Below, piece after piece: positions 24,219 to 32,854 of a DNA stretch of 64,000 nt. The stretch spans positions 124,001 to 188,000 of the forward strand of contig JBEKRQ010000001.1 in assembly GCA_049517655.1 (NCBI GenBank), in the 5' to 3' direction. Numbering within the stretch: the stretch's first letter is position 1; each line of letters starts with the position of its first letter. A model generated the notes under the pieces. That model searched no databases, had not been told where the DNA came from, and saw nothing but the letters and a program-made list of their open reading frames with translations. Origin of the DNA: UBA11358 sp049517655. Lineage in GTDB: Bacteria > Verrucomicrobiota > Verrucomicrobiia > Limisphaerales > UBA11358. The position numbers and the translations under genes are program-made.

Positions 24219-25361
24219 CTAGGCGATTTTCAAAAAAGTGGAAATTTTGTGCAACAACGGCGTCCGGCGCAGGCAGGAGATGGTGCAGAGCCGGCGGCAG
24301 ACGCGGATTTGCGCGCGAATCTTCCGCGCCTTTTCGCTTTTCCACATCTGCTTGAGTGTGGGTCGCGGTTCCGTCAGGAAGTCGCCGATGGGCGGGTGAT
24401 AAGGGCACAGTTTCACCTGCCCGTGTTCGATCCACAAGTTGTCTGTGCCGATGTTGCACTCCGGTTCGGAAGGGTCCATCTCCAGCTTCTTGTTGTGCAT
24501 GGTGGAGGCATGGTTCCGGTCTTCCGCATTTTGTTTGACCATTTCGGTCAAGGCTTGGTCCGTAACATGAATGGCATAGCCTTCACGCTTCAATTCGCGG
24601 ATCTGGTCGGTCACGCGGCGCAGCCGGTTGTTGTCCTTGATGCGGAGCAATTCCCTCGTTGACTGCGGCATGTCCTCCAGAGGCTCGAACACCTGGGGCG
24701 TGCAGAGGACTCCGTCTATTTTCCCGAAACGTTTCACGATTTCGGCAAACGATTCCAGGTTGATTTCAGTCAAGACAGTTTTGATGTTGAGGCTGATGTA
24801 TTTCTTCTGGTGTTTCCGTTCCTGTAGCAGGAGTTCAATGCAGCGGAGTGTTTTGGCGGTGCCGCCGGGATAAGGCCGGATGATTTCGTTAATCTTGGGA
24901 TCGAGCGATTCGATCGAAACCCCGAGGTTGAACAAGCCAGAGGCGACGAACCGCCGCGCCATCTCCTCGTTCATGATGTAGCCGTTGGTGGTGAACCGGA
25001 AATCCAATCCCAATCGCCCCGCCTGCTCAATCCACTCCATGATGTGGCGGCTGGTGGTAGGTTCGCCGCCCATGTAGGAGACGAGTGTCCCGCGTCCGCA
25101 GAGTTCGTGAATTTCATTCAGGGCGCGCGGCATCATGTCGTCGGTGAAGGGTGAGCTCCATATTTTCCTTAAATCCTCGCCCTTAAAATAGCCGTAAGTG
25201 CACATGATGCACTTGGCATTGCACGGCGCGTCGCGCCAGATGTGGACGGTGCGGGGCACCGCGACAAAAAGTGGCGTGCGGTCGGAAATGATTGCGCGGA
25301 TTTCCTTTCCCAAGTATGGCAACCCCCGCACGACTTTTCGTGGCAAAGACGAAAGTTTCAT
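24219..25361 (-). CDS. radical SAM protein
   Basis: A 380-residue enzyme with the radical-SAM cluster motif APCNAKCIMCTYG (Cys spacing x3-x2) near residue 50, then YMGGEPTT and FRFTTNGYIM of the partial TIM barrel. Additional Cys residues near the C-terminus (PSEPECNIG, KLCPYHPP, VCRRLCTISC) suggest a SPASM-like auxiliary cluster. It is the last gene of the minus-strand glycan cluster, 18 bases after the methyltransferase. The substrate is unknown; peptide, lipid or sugar modification are all possible. ATG 25361 is chosen over GTG 25373. Confidence 0.82.
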   Translation of the reverse strand: MKLSSLPRKVVRGLPYLGKEIRAIISDRTPLFVAVPRTVHIWRDAPCNAKCIMCTYGYFKGEDLRKIWSSPFTDDMMPRALNEIHELCGRGTLVSYMGGEPTTSRHIMEWIEQAGRLGLDFRFTTNGYIMNEEMARRFVASGLFNLGVSIESLDPKINEIIRPYPGGTAKTLRCIELLLQERKHQKKYISLNIKTVLTEINLESFAEIVKRFGKIDGVLCTPQVFEPLEDMPQSTRELLRIKDNNRLRRVTDQIRELKREGYAIHVTDQALTEMVKQNAEDRNHASTMHNKKLEMDPSEPECNIGTDNLWIEHGQVKLCPYHPPIGDFLTEPRPTLKQMWKSEKARKIRAQIRVCRRLCTISCLRRTPLLHKISTFLKIA

Positions 25362-25379
25362 GGAAATTGACACGGGATT

Positions 25380-26261
25380 TTATTTTGCCCGACCGTATAG
25401 TCGTTGCATGTCTCGCACGTTGATGTAAACGCGGAATTTGTCGAGGTGAAACGTGGCGCTGATGGAAGCCAGCCATCGTTTCATTCTCGCACTGCGCGTG
25501 ATGAGTCCGATGTTGTAAAACAATCTTTCCAGAGTGAGGGTGCGGCCCACCAAATCAACCCGAATGATCTCGAAACCGCTCTTTTCCAGCAATTGACGGA
25601 GCGTGGGGACGGTGAAGAAATAGATATGGCTGTTGCAGTTGCTGAGGCTGCGTTCGCGGCGGCCAAGTAGTTTGAACATCAACGAATCGAAACGCGGCGT
25701 CTCAACTGCCAACACGCCGCCAGGCTTGAGAATCCGGTGGATCTCCCTCAGGCTTCCGGCCGGGTCGGGCATGTGTTCAATAACGTGCAGCATGACCACG
25801 GCGTCAAAGGCATGGTCTGGCAATGCCAGATTGGGCAGGAGATCGCCGGTAATATTGAGATTATATTTGGCGCGGGAATAATCAGCGGCGCCGCGATCCG
25901 GCTCCAGTCCCATCACTTCCCAGCCATCTGCACGGATGCGATTGAGGAAGATGCCACAAAAACTCCCAATTTCGAGCAACTTGCCGCGCTTGGGAAGCAA
26001 TTCGTTCAACACTCGGAGCGCTCTTTCATTGTCGGGCAGTTGGACGTGTTGTTTTTGGAAGTATTGGCGGCTATTGACCTCATCGAAGACTTTCGGATAG
26101 GCGTCGGATTCGAAGCGTTCGCAGTCCACCAGTTCCTGCGGATTGGCATACATGAGGCCGCAACGATTGCAGCGAACGATGCGATGTATTTGGGCGACAC
26201 CTTTGGGATAACAAACGGTATAGTCGCCGGCTCCGCACAAGTTGCAGTTCACATCTTGCAT
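25380..26261 (-). CDS. SAM-dependent methyltransferase with zinc-binding N-terminus
   Basis: A 293-residue class I methyltransferase. Two CxxC pairs (CNLCG and CNRCG) at residues 6-35 form a small zinc-binding module, as in sugar C-methyltransferase-like and related proteins. The SAM fold follows: LLEIGSFCGIFLNRI, MGLEPD, DAVVMLHVIEHMPDP and LKPGGVLAVETP. Its place between a radical SAM gene and a nucleotide-sugar decarboxylase suggests methylation of a glycan or its precursor. Confidence 0.85.
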   Translation of the reverse strand: MQDVNCNLCGAGDYTVCYPKGVAQIHRIVRCNRCGLMYANPQELVDCERFESDAYPKVFDEVNSRQYFQKQHVQLPDNERALRVLNELLPKRGKLLEIGSFCGIFLNRIRADGWEVMGLEPDRGAADYSRAKYNLNITGDLLPNLALPDHAFDAVVMLHVIEHMPDPAGSLREIHRILKPGGVLAVETPRFDSLMFKLLGRRERSLSNCNSHIYFFTVPTLRQLLEKSGFEIIRVDLVGRTLTLERLFYNIGLITRSARMKRWLASISATFHLDKFRVYINVRDMQRLYGRAK

Positions 26262-26384
26262 GGCAAAAATGGTCAGACATCAATTTCCGGCTGCGCAATC
26301 ACTGATTACGCCGTCAATCCCAATCTTGGGAATTATACCACCTTTGTCGTCTGTCATCAAAAAATAACGTTCGGCTAACCCGTG

Positions 26385-27341
26385 TCAAACTTTCCCCCGG
26401 AAATACTCAATCGTCCTTGCCAGACCGTCAGCCAGACGGACTTTTGGCTCCCAGTTGAGGATTTTTCTGGCGCGGTGGATGTCAGGCCGGCGTCGCTTCG
26501 GATCATCCTGCGGCAGCGGTTTGAAAACGATTTTGCTGCGCGATTTGGTGGCGCGGATGATTTCCTTCGCGAATTCGAGCACGGTCAACTCCATTGGATT
26601 ACCAATGTTCATCGGCAAATCATAGTTGCTCATCATCAGCCGGTAAATGCCTTCAGTTAGATCGGACACGTAACAAAAGCAGCGCGTCTGCCGGCCTTTC
26701 CCAAAGACAGTGACCGGTTTGTGCCTGAGCGCCTGGCTGATGAACGTGGGCACGATACGACCGTCATTGAGTCTCATGCGCGGGCCGTAGGTGTTGAAAA
26801 TGCGGGCGATGCGCGTCTGGACTTTGTGCTCCTGGTGATAAGCCATTGTCATCGCTTCGGCAAATCGCTTGGCTTCGTCGTAACAGCCGCGAGGACCGAT
26901 GGGATTGACATTGCCCCAATAATTTTCAGGTTGCGGATGGACAAGCGGGTCGCCGTAAATTTCCGAGGTTGAAGCGAGGAGAAACCGGGCTTTTTTATCT
27001 TTGGCAAGGCCAAGCGCCTTGTGCGTGCCGAGCGAACCCACTTTCAGGGTTTGAATGGGGAAATTCAAATAGTCGAACGGGCTGGCGGGCGACGCGAAGT
27101 GCCAGACGTAATTTACCGGCCCGTTCAGAAAAACAAATTCAGTGACGTCCTGCAGGACGAATTTGAAATTTGGATTGCCGCCGAGGTGCACGATGTTGTC
27201 CACGCTGCCGGTGATGAAGTTGTCAATGCCGATGACTTTGTGACCGCGTGCGAGCAGAAGGTCGGTGAGATGCGAACCGAGAAAACCCGCTGCGCCGGTC
27301 ACGACAGACACAGGCTGTTTTGTTTTGTTTCGAGACGGCAT
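26385..27341 (-). CDS. UDP-glucuronate decarboxylase-like SDR
   Basis: An extended short-chain dehydrogenase of 318 residues. The NAD motif is VVTGAAGFLGSHLTDLLL, followed by HFASPASPFDYLNFPIQTLK and STSEIYGDPLVHPQ, hallmarks of UDP-xylose synthase, and the catalytic YDEAKRFAE. It would convert UDP-glucuronate to UDP-xylose for the surface polysaccharide. ATG 27341 is preferred over TTG 27347. Confidence 0.9.
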   Translation of the reverse strand: MPSRNKTKQPVSVVTGAAGFLGSHLTDLLLARGHKVIGIDNFITGSVDNIVHLGGNPNFKFVLQDVTEFVFLNGPVNYVWHFASPASPFDYLNFPIQTLKVGSLGTHKALGLAKDKKARFLLASTSEIYGDPLVHPQPENYWGNVNPIGPRGCYDEAKRFAEAMTMAYHQEHKVQTRIARIFNTYGPRMRLNDGRIVPTFISQALRHKPVTVFGKGRQTRCFCYVSDLTEGIYRLMMSNYDLPMNIGNPMELTVLEFAKEIIRATKSRSKIVFKPLPQDDPKRRRPDIHRARKILNWEPKVRLADGLARTIEYFRGKV

Positions 27342-27386
27342 GGACAAGGAGAATGAAGCGGCGGGGCGCGAATGTCGAGTGTCCGG

Positions 27387-28778
27387 TTACTTCGCGCCGG
27401 TGCCCTTGAGCACGACGGGAATCGTGCGGAGCAGAATTTTTAAGTCAAGCCAGAGCGACCAATTGTCAATGTATTCAAGGTCAAGTCTCACCCAATCCTT
27501 GAAATCATTGATTTGGTTGCGCCCGCTAATTTGCCACAAGCAGGTGAGTCCGGGCTTTACACTCAAACGCCGGCGATGGGCCAAATCGTTGAAACGTTTG
27601 ACCTCATCCACCGGCAACGGGCGCGGGCCGACGAGGCTCATCTCGCCGCACAGGACGTTGAGAAGCTGCGGTAATTCATCGAGACTGTAATAACGGAGCC
27701 ATTTGCCGACGCGGGTGACACGCGGGTCGTCGGTGACTTTAAAGACCGGTCCGCGCATTTCGTTCATGGCTTCCAGCTCGTGCTTGGATTGCTCGGCATT
27801 TGTGACCATCGTGCGGAATTTGTAGAGTGTGAATGGCGCGCCGTTCAGACCGGAACGTTGTTGTTTGAAGAACACGGGACCGGGCGAAGTGATTTTGATC
27901 GCCATAGCCAGAAGAGCAAACAGCCATGACAATGAAACCATCATCAGCAAGGCTCCGAAGAGGTCCATGAGTTGCTTGATGACACCTTGCCATGAGGCTT
28001 CCGGAGTTGTGCGAAAAATCAACAGCGGCCGTCCGAGCAACTCATCGAAGCTCGTGCGTGAAATTCGCGTGGTGAAGAAGTCGGCTACCAGCCAAACTTC
28101 GACACCTTCAAGTTCACAAGCCTTGATGACGTCTTCGACCTGTTCGAAGTAGGCGTGTTCGGCGCTAAGAATCACACCGAAGACAGAGTGATGATGAAGC
28201 GTGGACACAATTTGCTGAACCGGGATTTCAAGAAGATTGAGTTCAGCCACGATTTCAACGCCTTCGTTCGTGCGTTCTTTCAGTTCCCGCCGTATTGTGG
28301 CGGTTTCCCGTTCTGTGCCGATGAGAATGAACCGCCGCTTGTATTGTGACTGGGCAACTTTGCTTTTGAGCAGGAAACGGATCAATTCTTCCTTCAAATA
28401 CAACATGCTGAAACCAATGCAACCGAACAAAACTAAAATCGCCCGGGGCACTATCAGGTGAAAAACGTAAGCCGTCAGCGCCAGTTCCAACGTGATGAAC
28501 ACGCAGCCTTTTAACAATGGCCATAAAATGGCGCCGCGTTGGCACAACGGAGGATGATTGTAAAATCCCTGCGATTCCAGGATGAATGGCGCGGTGGGAA
28601 TCAGGACAAGGTAGAGCCATGCAAAATTTTCATACGGACTTAAGGACCCCAACTTCAGCCACTCAATGATGTTTGGGTTGGAACGCAGCGCACATGACAA
28701 CAAGAATGCAACCGTAAGCAGGCAGGCATCAACCAGTTGATAAATCACTGTCCGAATCTGACGATCACGTTTTAGCAT
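27387..28778 (-). CDS. polyprenyl glycosylphosphotransferase (initiating sugar transferase)
   Basis: A 463-residue enzyme that puts the first sugar phosphate on undecaprenyl phosphate to start repeat-unit assembly. Four to five N-terminal TM helices (to about 125) lead to a CoA-binding-like domain (RRFILIGTERE), another TM helix near 275, and the catalytic domain with KRSGL-like FKQQRSGLNGAPFTLYKFRT, GKWLRYYSLDELPQLLNVL and GEMSLVGPRPLP. It belongs to the WcaJ/PssY-type group. It stands in the exosortase/EPS gene run. Confidence 0.92.
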   Translation of the reverse strand: MLKRDRQIRTVIYQLVDACLLTVAFLLSCALRSNPNIIEWLKLGSLSPYENFAWLYLVLIPTAPFILESQGFYNHPPLCQRGAILWPLLKGCVFITLELALTAYVFHLIVPRAILVLFGCIGFSMLYLKEELIRFLLKSKVAQSQYKRRFILIGTERETATIRRELKERTNEGVEIVAELNLLEIPVQQIVSTLHHHSVFGVILSAEHAYFEQVEDVIKACELEGVEVWLVADFFTTRISRTSFDELLGRPLLIFRTTPEASWQGVIKQLMDLFGALLMMVSLSWLFALLAMAIKITSPGPVFFKQQRSGLNGAPFTLYKFRTMVTNAEQSKHELEAMNEMRGPVFKVTDDPRVTRVGKWLRYYSLDELPQLLNVLCGEMSLVGPRPLPVDEVKRFNDLAHRRRLSVKPGLTCLWQISGRNQINDFKDWVRLDLEYIDNWSLWLDLKILLRTIPVVLKGTGAK

Positions 28779-28871
28779 GACTGTTCAACGATGAAATGTT
28801 TTTAATTCCAGAATGGCCAAACCGTGCGTGAATTGAATTTTTTGGCGGTCCGGCATCCGGGCGCGCCAATT

Positions 28872-29585
28872 CTACTTCGGCTTTGGCGCCAACTGGAACT
28901 CCGGCACCGAGGCCACAATCAATTTCTTCACGCGCTCGAACGTGGCGTCTTCCTGGCCGGGCTCGCAGACGGCAAAATAACTGACATAAGCCCAGCGTTG
29001 CAACACGCCAGTTGTCAGTAAATCACGCGTTATCCCCCAGAGGCGCCGCCAATGGCTGGGCGTTTCTTCGTTTCCCGCAACGAACCAAAACACGTAAAAG
29101 CCGCGCACTTCTTTTTTCCGGCCGTCGGTGTTCTGGATGAAATTGGTAATTACCCATTTTGCAACCTGTAGTTGATGGGGATGCGCGCCGTCAATGGAAA
29201 GGTTGGCCGTTGTTTTTTGGTCGATGCGCCAACCCTGACCGGGGAGGCAAAATTCTGGTTTGTGAATGCTGGTTCGGTCCGTGCCCATTAAAACAATGTT
29301 CACGTTCACCCAAAACCCATCCGGCGCGGTGTAGTGGCGTTGGGCGAAACTTGTGTCTTTGGGCAGCATGTCTAGGACAGTTTTGTCCTCCGGCACGCGT
29401 TCGGAGGTGAAATTCAACACGCGCTCCGGCAAATCAAGATTCATCCTCACACTTCCGGGGATTGGCGTGGCTTTGATGCCCGGCGCGCCGAGTTTTTGAT
29501 TTGCCCGAAGCCAAACCAACGCCCAAGCGCTGCCGCCAATCAACGCGAGCACGACTATGAAAATGAAGATTTTTTGCTTTTTCAT
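28872..29585 (-). CDS. exosortase-associated EpsI-like protein
   Basis: A 237-residue protein with one N-terminal TM helix (about 7-26) and a periplasmic domain with DGFWVNVNIVLMGTDRTSIH and PEFCLPGQGW, the HxPexCxxGxGW-like signature of the EpsI/DUF3485 family that accompanies exosortases. Its ATG overlaps the exosortase stop by 4 bases. The family is sometimes fused to the exosortase; here it is separate. Confidence 0.88.
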   Translation of the reverse strand: MKKQKIFIFIVVLALIGGSAWALVWLRANQKLGAPGIKATPIPGSVRMNLDLPERVLNFTSERVPEDKTVLDMLPKDTSFAQRHYTAPDGFWVNVNIVLMGTDRTSIHKPEFCLPGQGWRIDQKTTANLSIDGAHPHQLQVAKWVITNFIQNTDGRKKEVRGFYVFWFVAGNEETPSHWRRLWGITRDLLTTGVLQRWAYVSYFAVCEPGQEDATFERVKKLIVASVPEFQLAPKPK

Positions 29586-30544
29586 GCTTGGGGTCCTTTG
29601 TTTGGATCAGACTTTTTCCCCAGCCACCACCCGACAAACAGCAACCCCAGAAAAACCGGGATGTAAGGCAGAAGGCTAACGATGGCACTTTCATGAACAC
29701 GGTTGCCCCATTCTTGACCTCCGATTTCCGCCGCAATGATGATGAAAAGCATTCGGAAGAGGTTTCCCAAAACGGCGAATGGAAACGCCAGTGCCATCAT
29801 GAATAACCGTTTCCACGGCGAACGGAACATCATAAATCCGCAGACGGTGGCGAACAAAAAAATCGCCACCAGACTGTGTATGCCGCTGCAGGCCGCCGCG
29901 ACATCGTATCGATACGTGCCCAGCGGATCGAACAGTTGCGTGCCCATTCGCAAAACACCAATCCCAAGAATGCCGTGCGCCACCCACTCCACCAGTTCGG
30001 AGACGAGAATTCGCAATGGGAAAGTAATCGGTTCAATCACCGCGCTGAGTGGCACGGAAAAAATGAAAAGAAAAAACGGGAAAAGACTTTTGCGCAACCA
30101 TGCAGGACCCCATGCCAATCCCATCAGTCCGTAAATGCCGGCGAACAGCGCAACGATGGAGAGGCGCGGTTCCTGGGTGACGTAACCCAAAATATGCAGC
30201 GCCAGTCCCAAAGCGACGAGCATCAAGGCGGGCGGCCAGATTCTCAATGGCAATTGCAGCAACTCCTTGCGTTTCCACCAGAACAAACCGATTACCAAAA
30301 ACGGGGTCAAATCTCCAAGAGCGTCGTCGTTGGAAACACCTCCGCTGTTGTATGCATTGAGCATCCACGCAAACAGCGATGGGCTGCGGACGTAGCCAAA
30401 AATTGAATTGCCCAAAAACTGAAACAGCAGCAGCCAAGCCGCCAACAACGTGAAGAAAAATGTTTTATCTGGCAACCGATGCCAACAGTCAACTGAATCC
30501 CGCCACCAATCCGATTTTGCTTCGTTGATTTGATTTTCCTTCAT
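29582..30544 (-). CDS. exosortase
   Basis: A polytopic cysteine transpeptidase-like enzyme predicted to sort proteins carrying a PEP-CTERM-type tail and link them to exopolysaccharide export. About eight TM segments span residues 28-310. The catalytic triad is visible: C219 in AAACSGIHSL, R264 in NLFRML and H284 in NRVHES. ATG 30544 gives 320 residues; an earlier TTG at 30589 exists. EpsI follows with overlap. No protein with an evident PEP-CTERM tail was found in the window. Confidence 0.92.
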   Translation of the reverse strand: MKENQINEAKSDWWRDSVDCWHRLPDKTFFFTLLAAWLLLFQFLGNSIFGYVRSPSLFAWMLNAYNSGGVSNDDALGDLTPFLVIGLFWWKRKELLQLPLRIWPPALMLVALGLALHILGYVTQEPRLSIVALFAGIYGLMGLAWGPAWLRKSLFPFFLFIFSVPLSAVIEPITFPLRILVSELVEWVAHGILGIGVLRMGTQLFDPLGTYRYDVAAACSGIHSLVAIFLFATVCGFMMFRSPWKRLFMMALAFPFAVLGNLFRMLFIIIAAEIGGQEWGNRVHESAIVSLLPYIPVFLGLLFVGWWLGKKSDPNKGPQA

Positions 30545-30609
30545 TCGTGTGTCATTACACTGGACAACTGAACAGTTGATTTCGCTCAAACAAATTCGTC
30601 AAAGGCCCT

Positions 30610-31377
30610 TTATTCGAGTGAATATTTTTTCAAGCCGCAGAGTTGTCCTGCAATTTTAACCGCGAACAGCGGGTTGTTTCGCAAATAGCGCCCGGCCAGC
30701 CGCCGGGGTTCTTGGCACAAACGATAGCACCATTCCAACCCGCTCCGTTGTATCCAACGTGGCGCCTGCCGCACACGGCCACTGTGAAAATCGAACGCCG
30801 CGCCGACGCCAATCATCAACGTTACATCCAGCCGCGGCAGGAATTCCGCCATGAACTTTTCCTGGGCAGGAGTGCTCAAACCAATCCACATAATATCCGG
30901 CCTGACTGCCCGGATAGTTTCCTGCAATTGCATTTCTTCCCCGGCATTGAGTGGGCGAAACGGAGGCGTGTAACAGCCAACGGCCTGTAGATTTGGAAAT
31001 CGCGCCGTCAATTTGCGTTGTAATTCTTCCGCCACGCCCGCTGCGCCGCCGAAGAAAAAATGTTTACACGGATTTGTCTGGCTCCAGTCGCACACATCGA
31101 GCATCAAATCCGGGCCGTAAACCCGGCGTATTTCACGGTGTCCACGCAACCGCCCCACCCACACCATTGGCATTCCATCCGGTGTGCAAAGAAACGCTTG
31201 ATTCAAAATACAGCGAAGTTTTTCATCCCTCTGCGCCTCCATCACGCCATGCACCCCGGTCACACAAATGTAGCCTTTGCGCCGCTGTCGCACCGCATCG
31301 GCGACGGCTGCCAGCGCCGTCTCCAAATTGATGATGCTGATGCCGACACCGAGGACGTTGACACGCTTGATGGTCAT
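30610..31377 (-). CDS. WecB/TagA/CpsF-family glycosyltransferase
   Basis: A 255-residue transferase that adds N-acetylmannosamine(uronate)-type sugars onto a lipid-linked intermediate. Motifs include ICVTGVHGVMEAQRD, PDGMPMVWVGRLRG, RVYGPDLMLDVC, HFFFGGAAGVAEEL and PDIMWIGLSTPAQEKFM. It lies 65 bases upstream of the exosortase on the same strand and is divergent from the glycosyltransferase at 31576; bases 31378-31575 hold no gene and presumably contain both promoters. Confidence 0.9.
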   Translation of the reverse strand: MTIKRVNVLGVGISIINLETALAAVADAVRQRRKGYICVTGVHGVMEAQRDEKLRCILNQAFLCTPDGMPMVWVGRLRGHREIRRVYGPDLMLDVCDWSQTNPCKHFFFGGAAGVAEELQRKLTARFPNLQAVGCYTPPFRPLNAGEEMQLQETIRAVRPDIMWIGLSTPAQEKFMAEFLPRLDVTLMIGVGAAFDFHSGRVRQAPRWIQRSGLEWCYRLCQEPRRLAGRYLRNNPLFAVKIAGQLCGLKKYSLE

Positions 31378-31575
31378 GAGAAATTAAAATCGCGCTGCCT
31401 GTAGGATACGGGGCAAAAATAAAAACGCCAGAAAACTTCCCCTTCGGCAAAATGAAATTGCTCCTTTTGTCCGACTTCTGACACAGGGACAATCGGACAG
31501 CGGATTGGCACGAAAAATCTTCCTTTCCATCCCATTTTTGGTCAAATTCAAGACTAAAGCCTGATTGAACGTTGC

Positions 31576-32802
31576 ATGAAGCTGCTTGTTTTTGCCAATG
31601 TGCCGCCGCCCCATCACGGCCAGAGTTACATGGTTCAACTAATGCTCAACGGTTTTGGAGGCGGCCATCGTTGGGGAAGGCAAAAGACAACCGTTGAACC
31701 GCCGAGCCGCTTTGGCATTGAATGTTATCACGTCGATGCGCGGCTTTCACAGGATTTAAAAGATATCGGCAAGTTTCGTGCGGGAAAGTTTTTCCTCCTC
31801 TTCGGGTATTGTCTTCAAGCCATTTGGTGCCGCTTCCGTTGCGGAGTGGTGAATTTTTATTACGTGCCCGCGCCCGGCAAGCGCTCGGCGTTGTATCGGG
31901 ATTGGCTGGTCATGTTCCTCTGCCGTCCCTTTTTCAGGAAAATCATCTTCCACTGGCACGCCGCCGGATTGCCTGAATGGCTCGAAACGGTTGCTTCCAC
32001 CCGCGTCCGCAATCTCACTCATCGCTTGATGAAGAACTCCGACGTGAGCATCGTCGCCTCGGAATTCAACCGTCGTGACGCGGAAAAATTCAATGCCCGG
32101 CGCATCTTTGTCGTCAGCCCGGGTGTCCCCGACCTTTGCCCTCAATTTGAAAAAGAGGTTTTAAGACTGCGTCAGGCGAAAATCGCCGTGCGGCAGAAAA
32201 TCCTGTCCGGCCATGCCGCAGCGGCGTACACGAATGATGTCACAATCAATGTCCTGTATCTCTCCCTTTGCACACGGGAAAAAGGCATATTCGATACCGT
32301 TGAGGGTGTCGCATTGGCCAACGAAAAGCATGCGGTTAAACAAATCCCATTGCGCTTCAAATTGACTTTGACCGGGGCATTTGCCTCCAGCGCGGAAGAA
32401 AAGGAATTGCGGGAACTAATCCAACGGCGCGGGCTACAGAACGATGTTGATTGTCTCGGCTTCATTTCCGGAGAGCGCAAGGCGCAAGCGTTTGCCAATG
32501 CCGACCTGTTTTGTTTTCCGACCTATTACCATGCGGAAAGTTTCGGCGCAGTCATTGTGGAGGCAATGGCATTTGGCCTTCCAATCATCACGACACGCTG
32601 GCGCTCAATCCCGGAAATGCTGCCGCCGGATTACCCCGGTTTTGTTGATCCAAAATCACCCGGGCAAATCGCCGATGCGCTGCAACGCCTGGCTGGCATG
32701 GATCTGGCCGAATCATTGCGCGAAATATTCGTCCGCCGTTTCACTTTGGAACGTCATCTCGTCAACCTGGCTGAAGCCATTCACAGCGTGGAGAACCCCT
32801 GA
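31576..32802 (+). CDS. glycosyltransferase, GT4-like
   Basis: A 408-residue GT-B-fold transferase. The N-terminus FANVPPPHHGQSYMVQLML is the acceptor-side loop, and the donor site is in the C-terminal half: LYLSLCTREKGIFDTVEG, then VDCLGFISGERKAQAFANAD and FPTYYHAESFGAVIVEAMAF with the conserved E. Residues ~30-46 (Gly/Arg/Lys-rich) look like a short in-frame expansion. It starts the plus-strand half of the EPS cluster; donor and acceptor are unknown. Confidence 0.87.
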   Translation: MKLLVFANVPPPHHGQSYMVQLMLNGFGGGHRWGRQKTTVEPPSRFGIECYHVDARLSQDLKDIGKFRAGKFFLLFGYCLQAIWCRFRCGVVNFYYVPAPGKRSALYRDWLVMFLCRPFFRKIIFHWHAAGLPEWLETVASTRVRNLTHRLMKNSDVSIVASEFNRRDAEKFNARRIFVVSPGVPDLCPQFEKEVLRLRQAKIAVRQKILSGHAAAAYTNDVTINVLYLSLCTREKGIFDTVEGVALANEKHAVKQIPLRFKLTLTGAFASSAEEKELRELIQRRGLQNDVDCLGFISGERKAQAFANADLFCFPTYYHAESFGAVIVEAMAFGLPIITTRWRSIPEMLPPDYPGFVDPKSPGQIADALQRLAGMDLAESLREIFVRRFTLERHLVNLAEAIHSVENP

Positions 32803-32854
32803 CACTGCGAGCAAATTCATTGCGGAACCGGCTGGGACAACTATCCTAACCGCA

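Noticed and set aside
23172..24662. 496-codon plus-strand frame opposite folP and the radical SAM gene
   Set aside because: Spans two well-supported genes on the other strand and has no family features.
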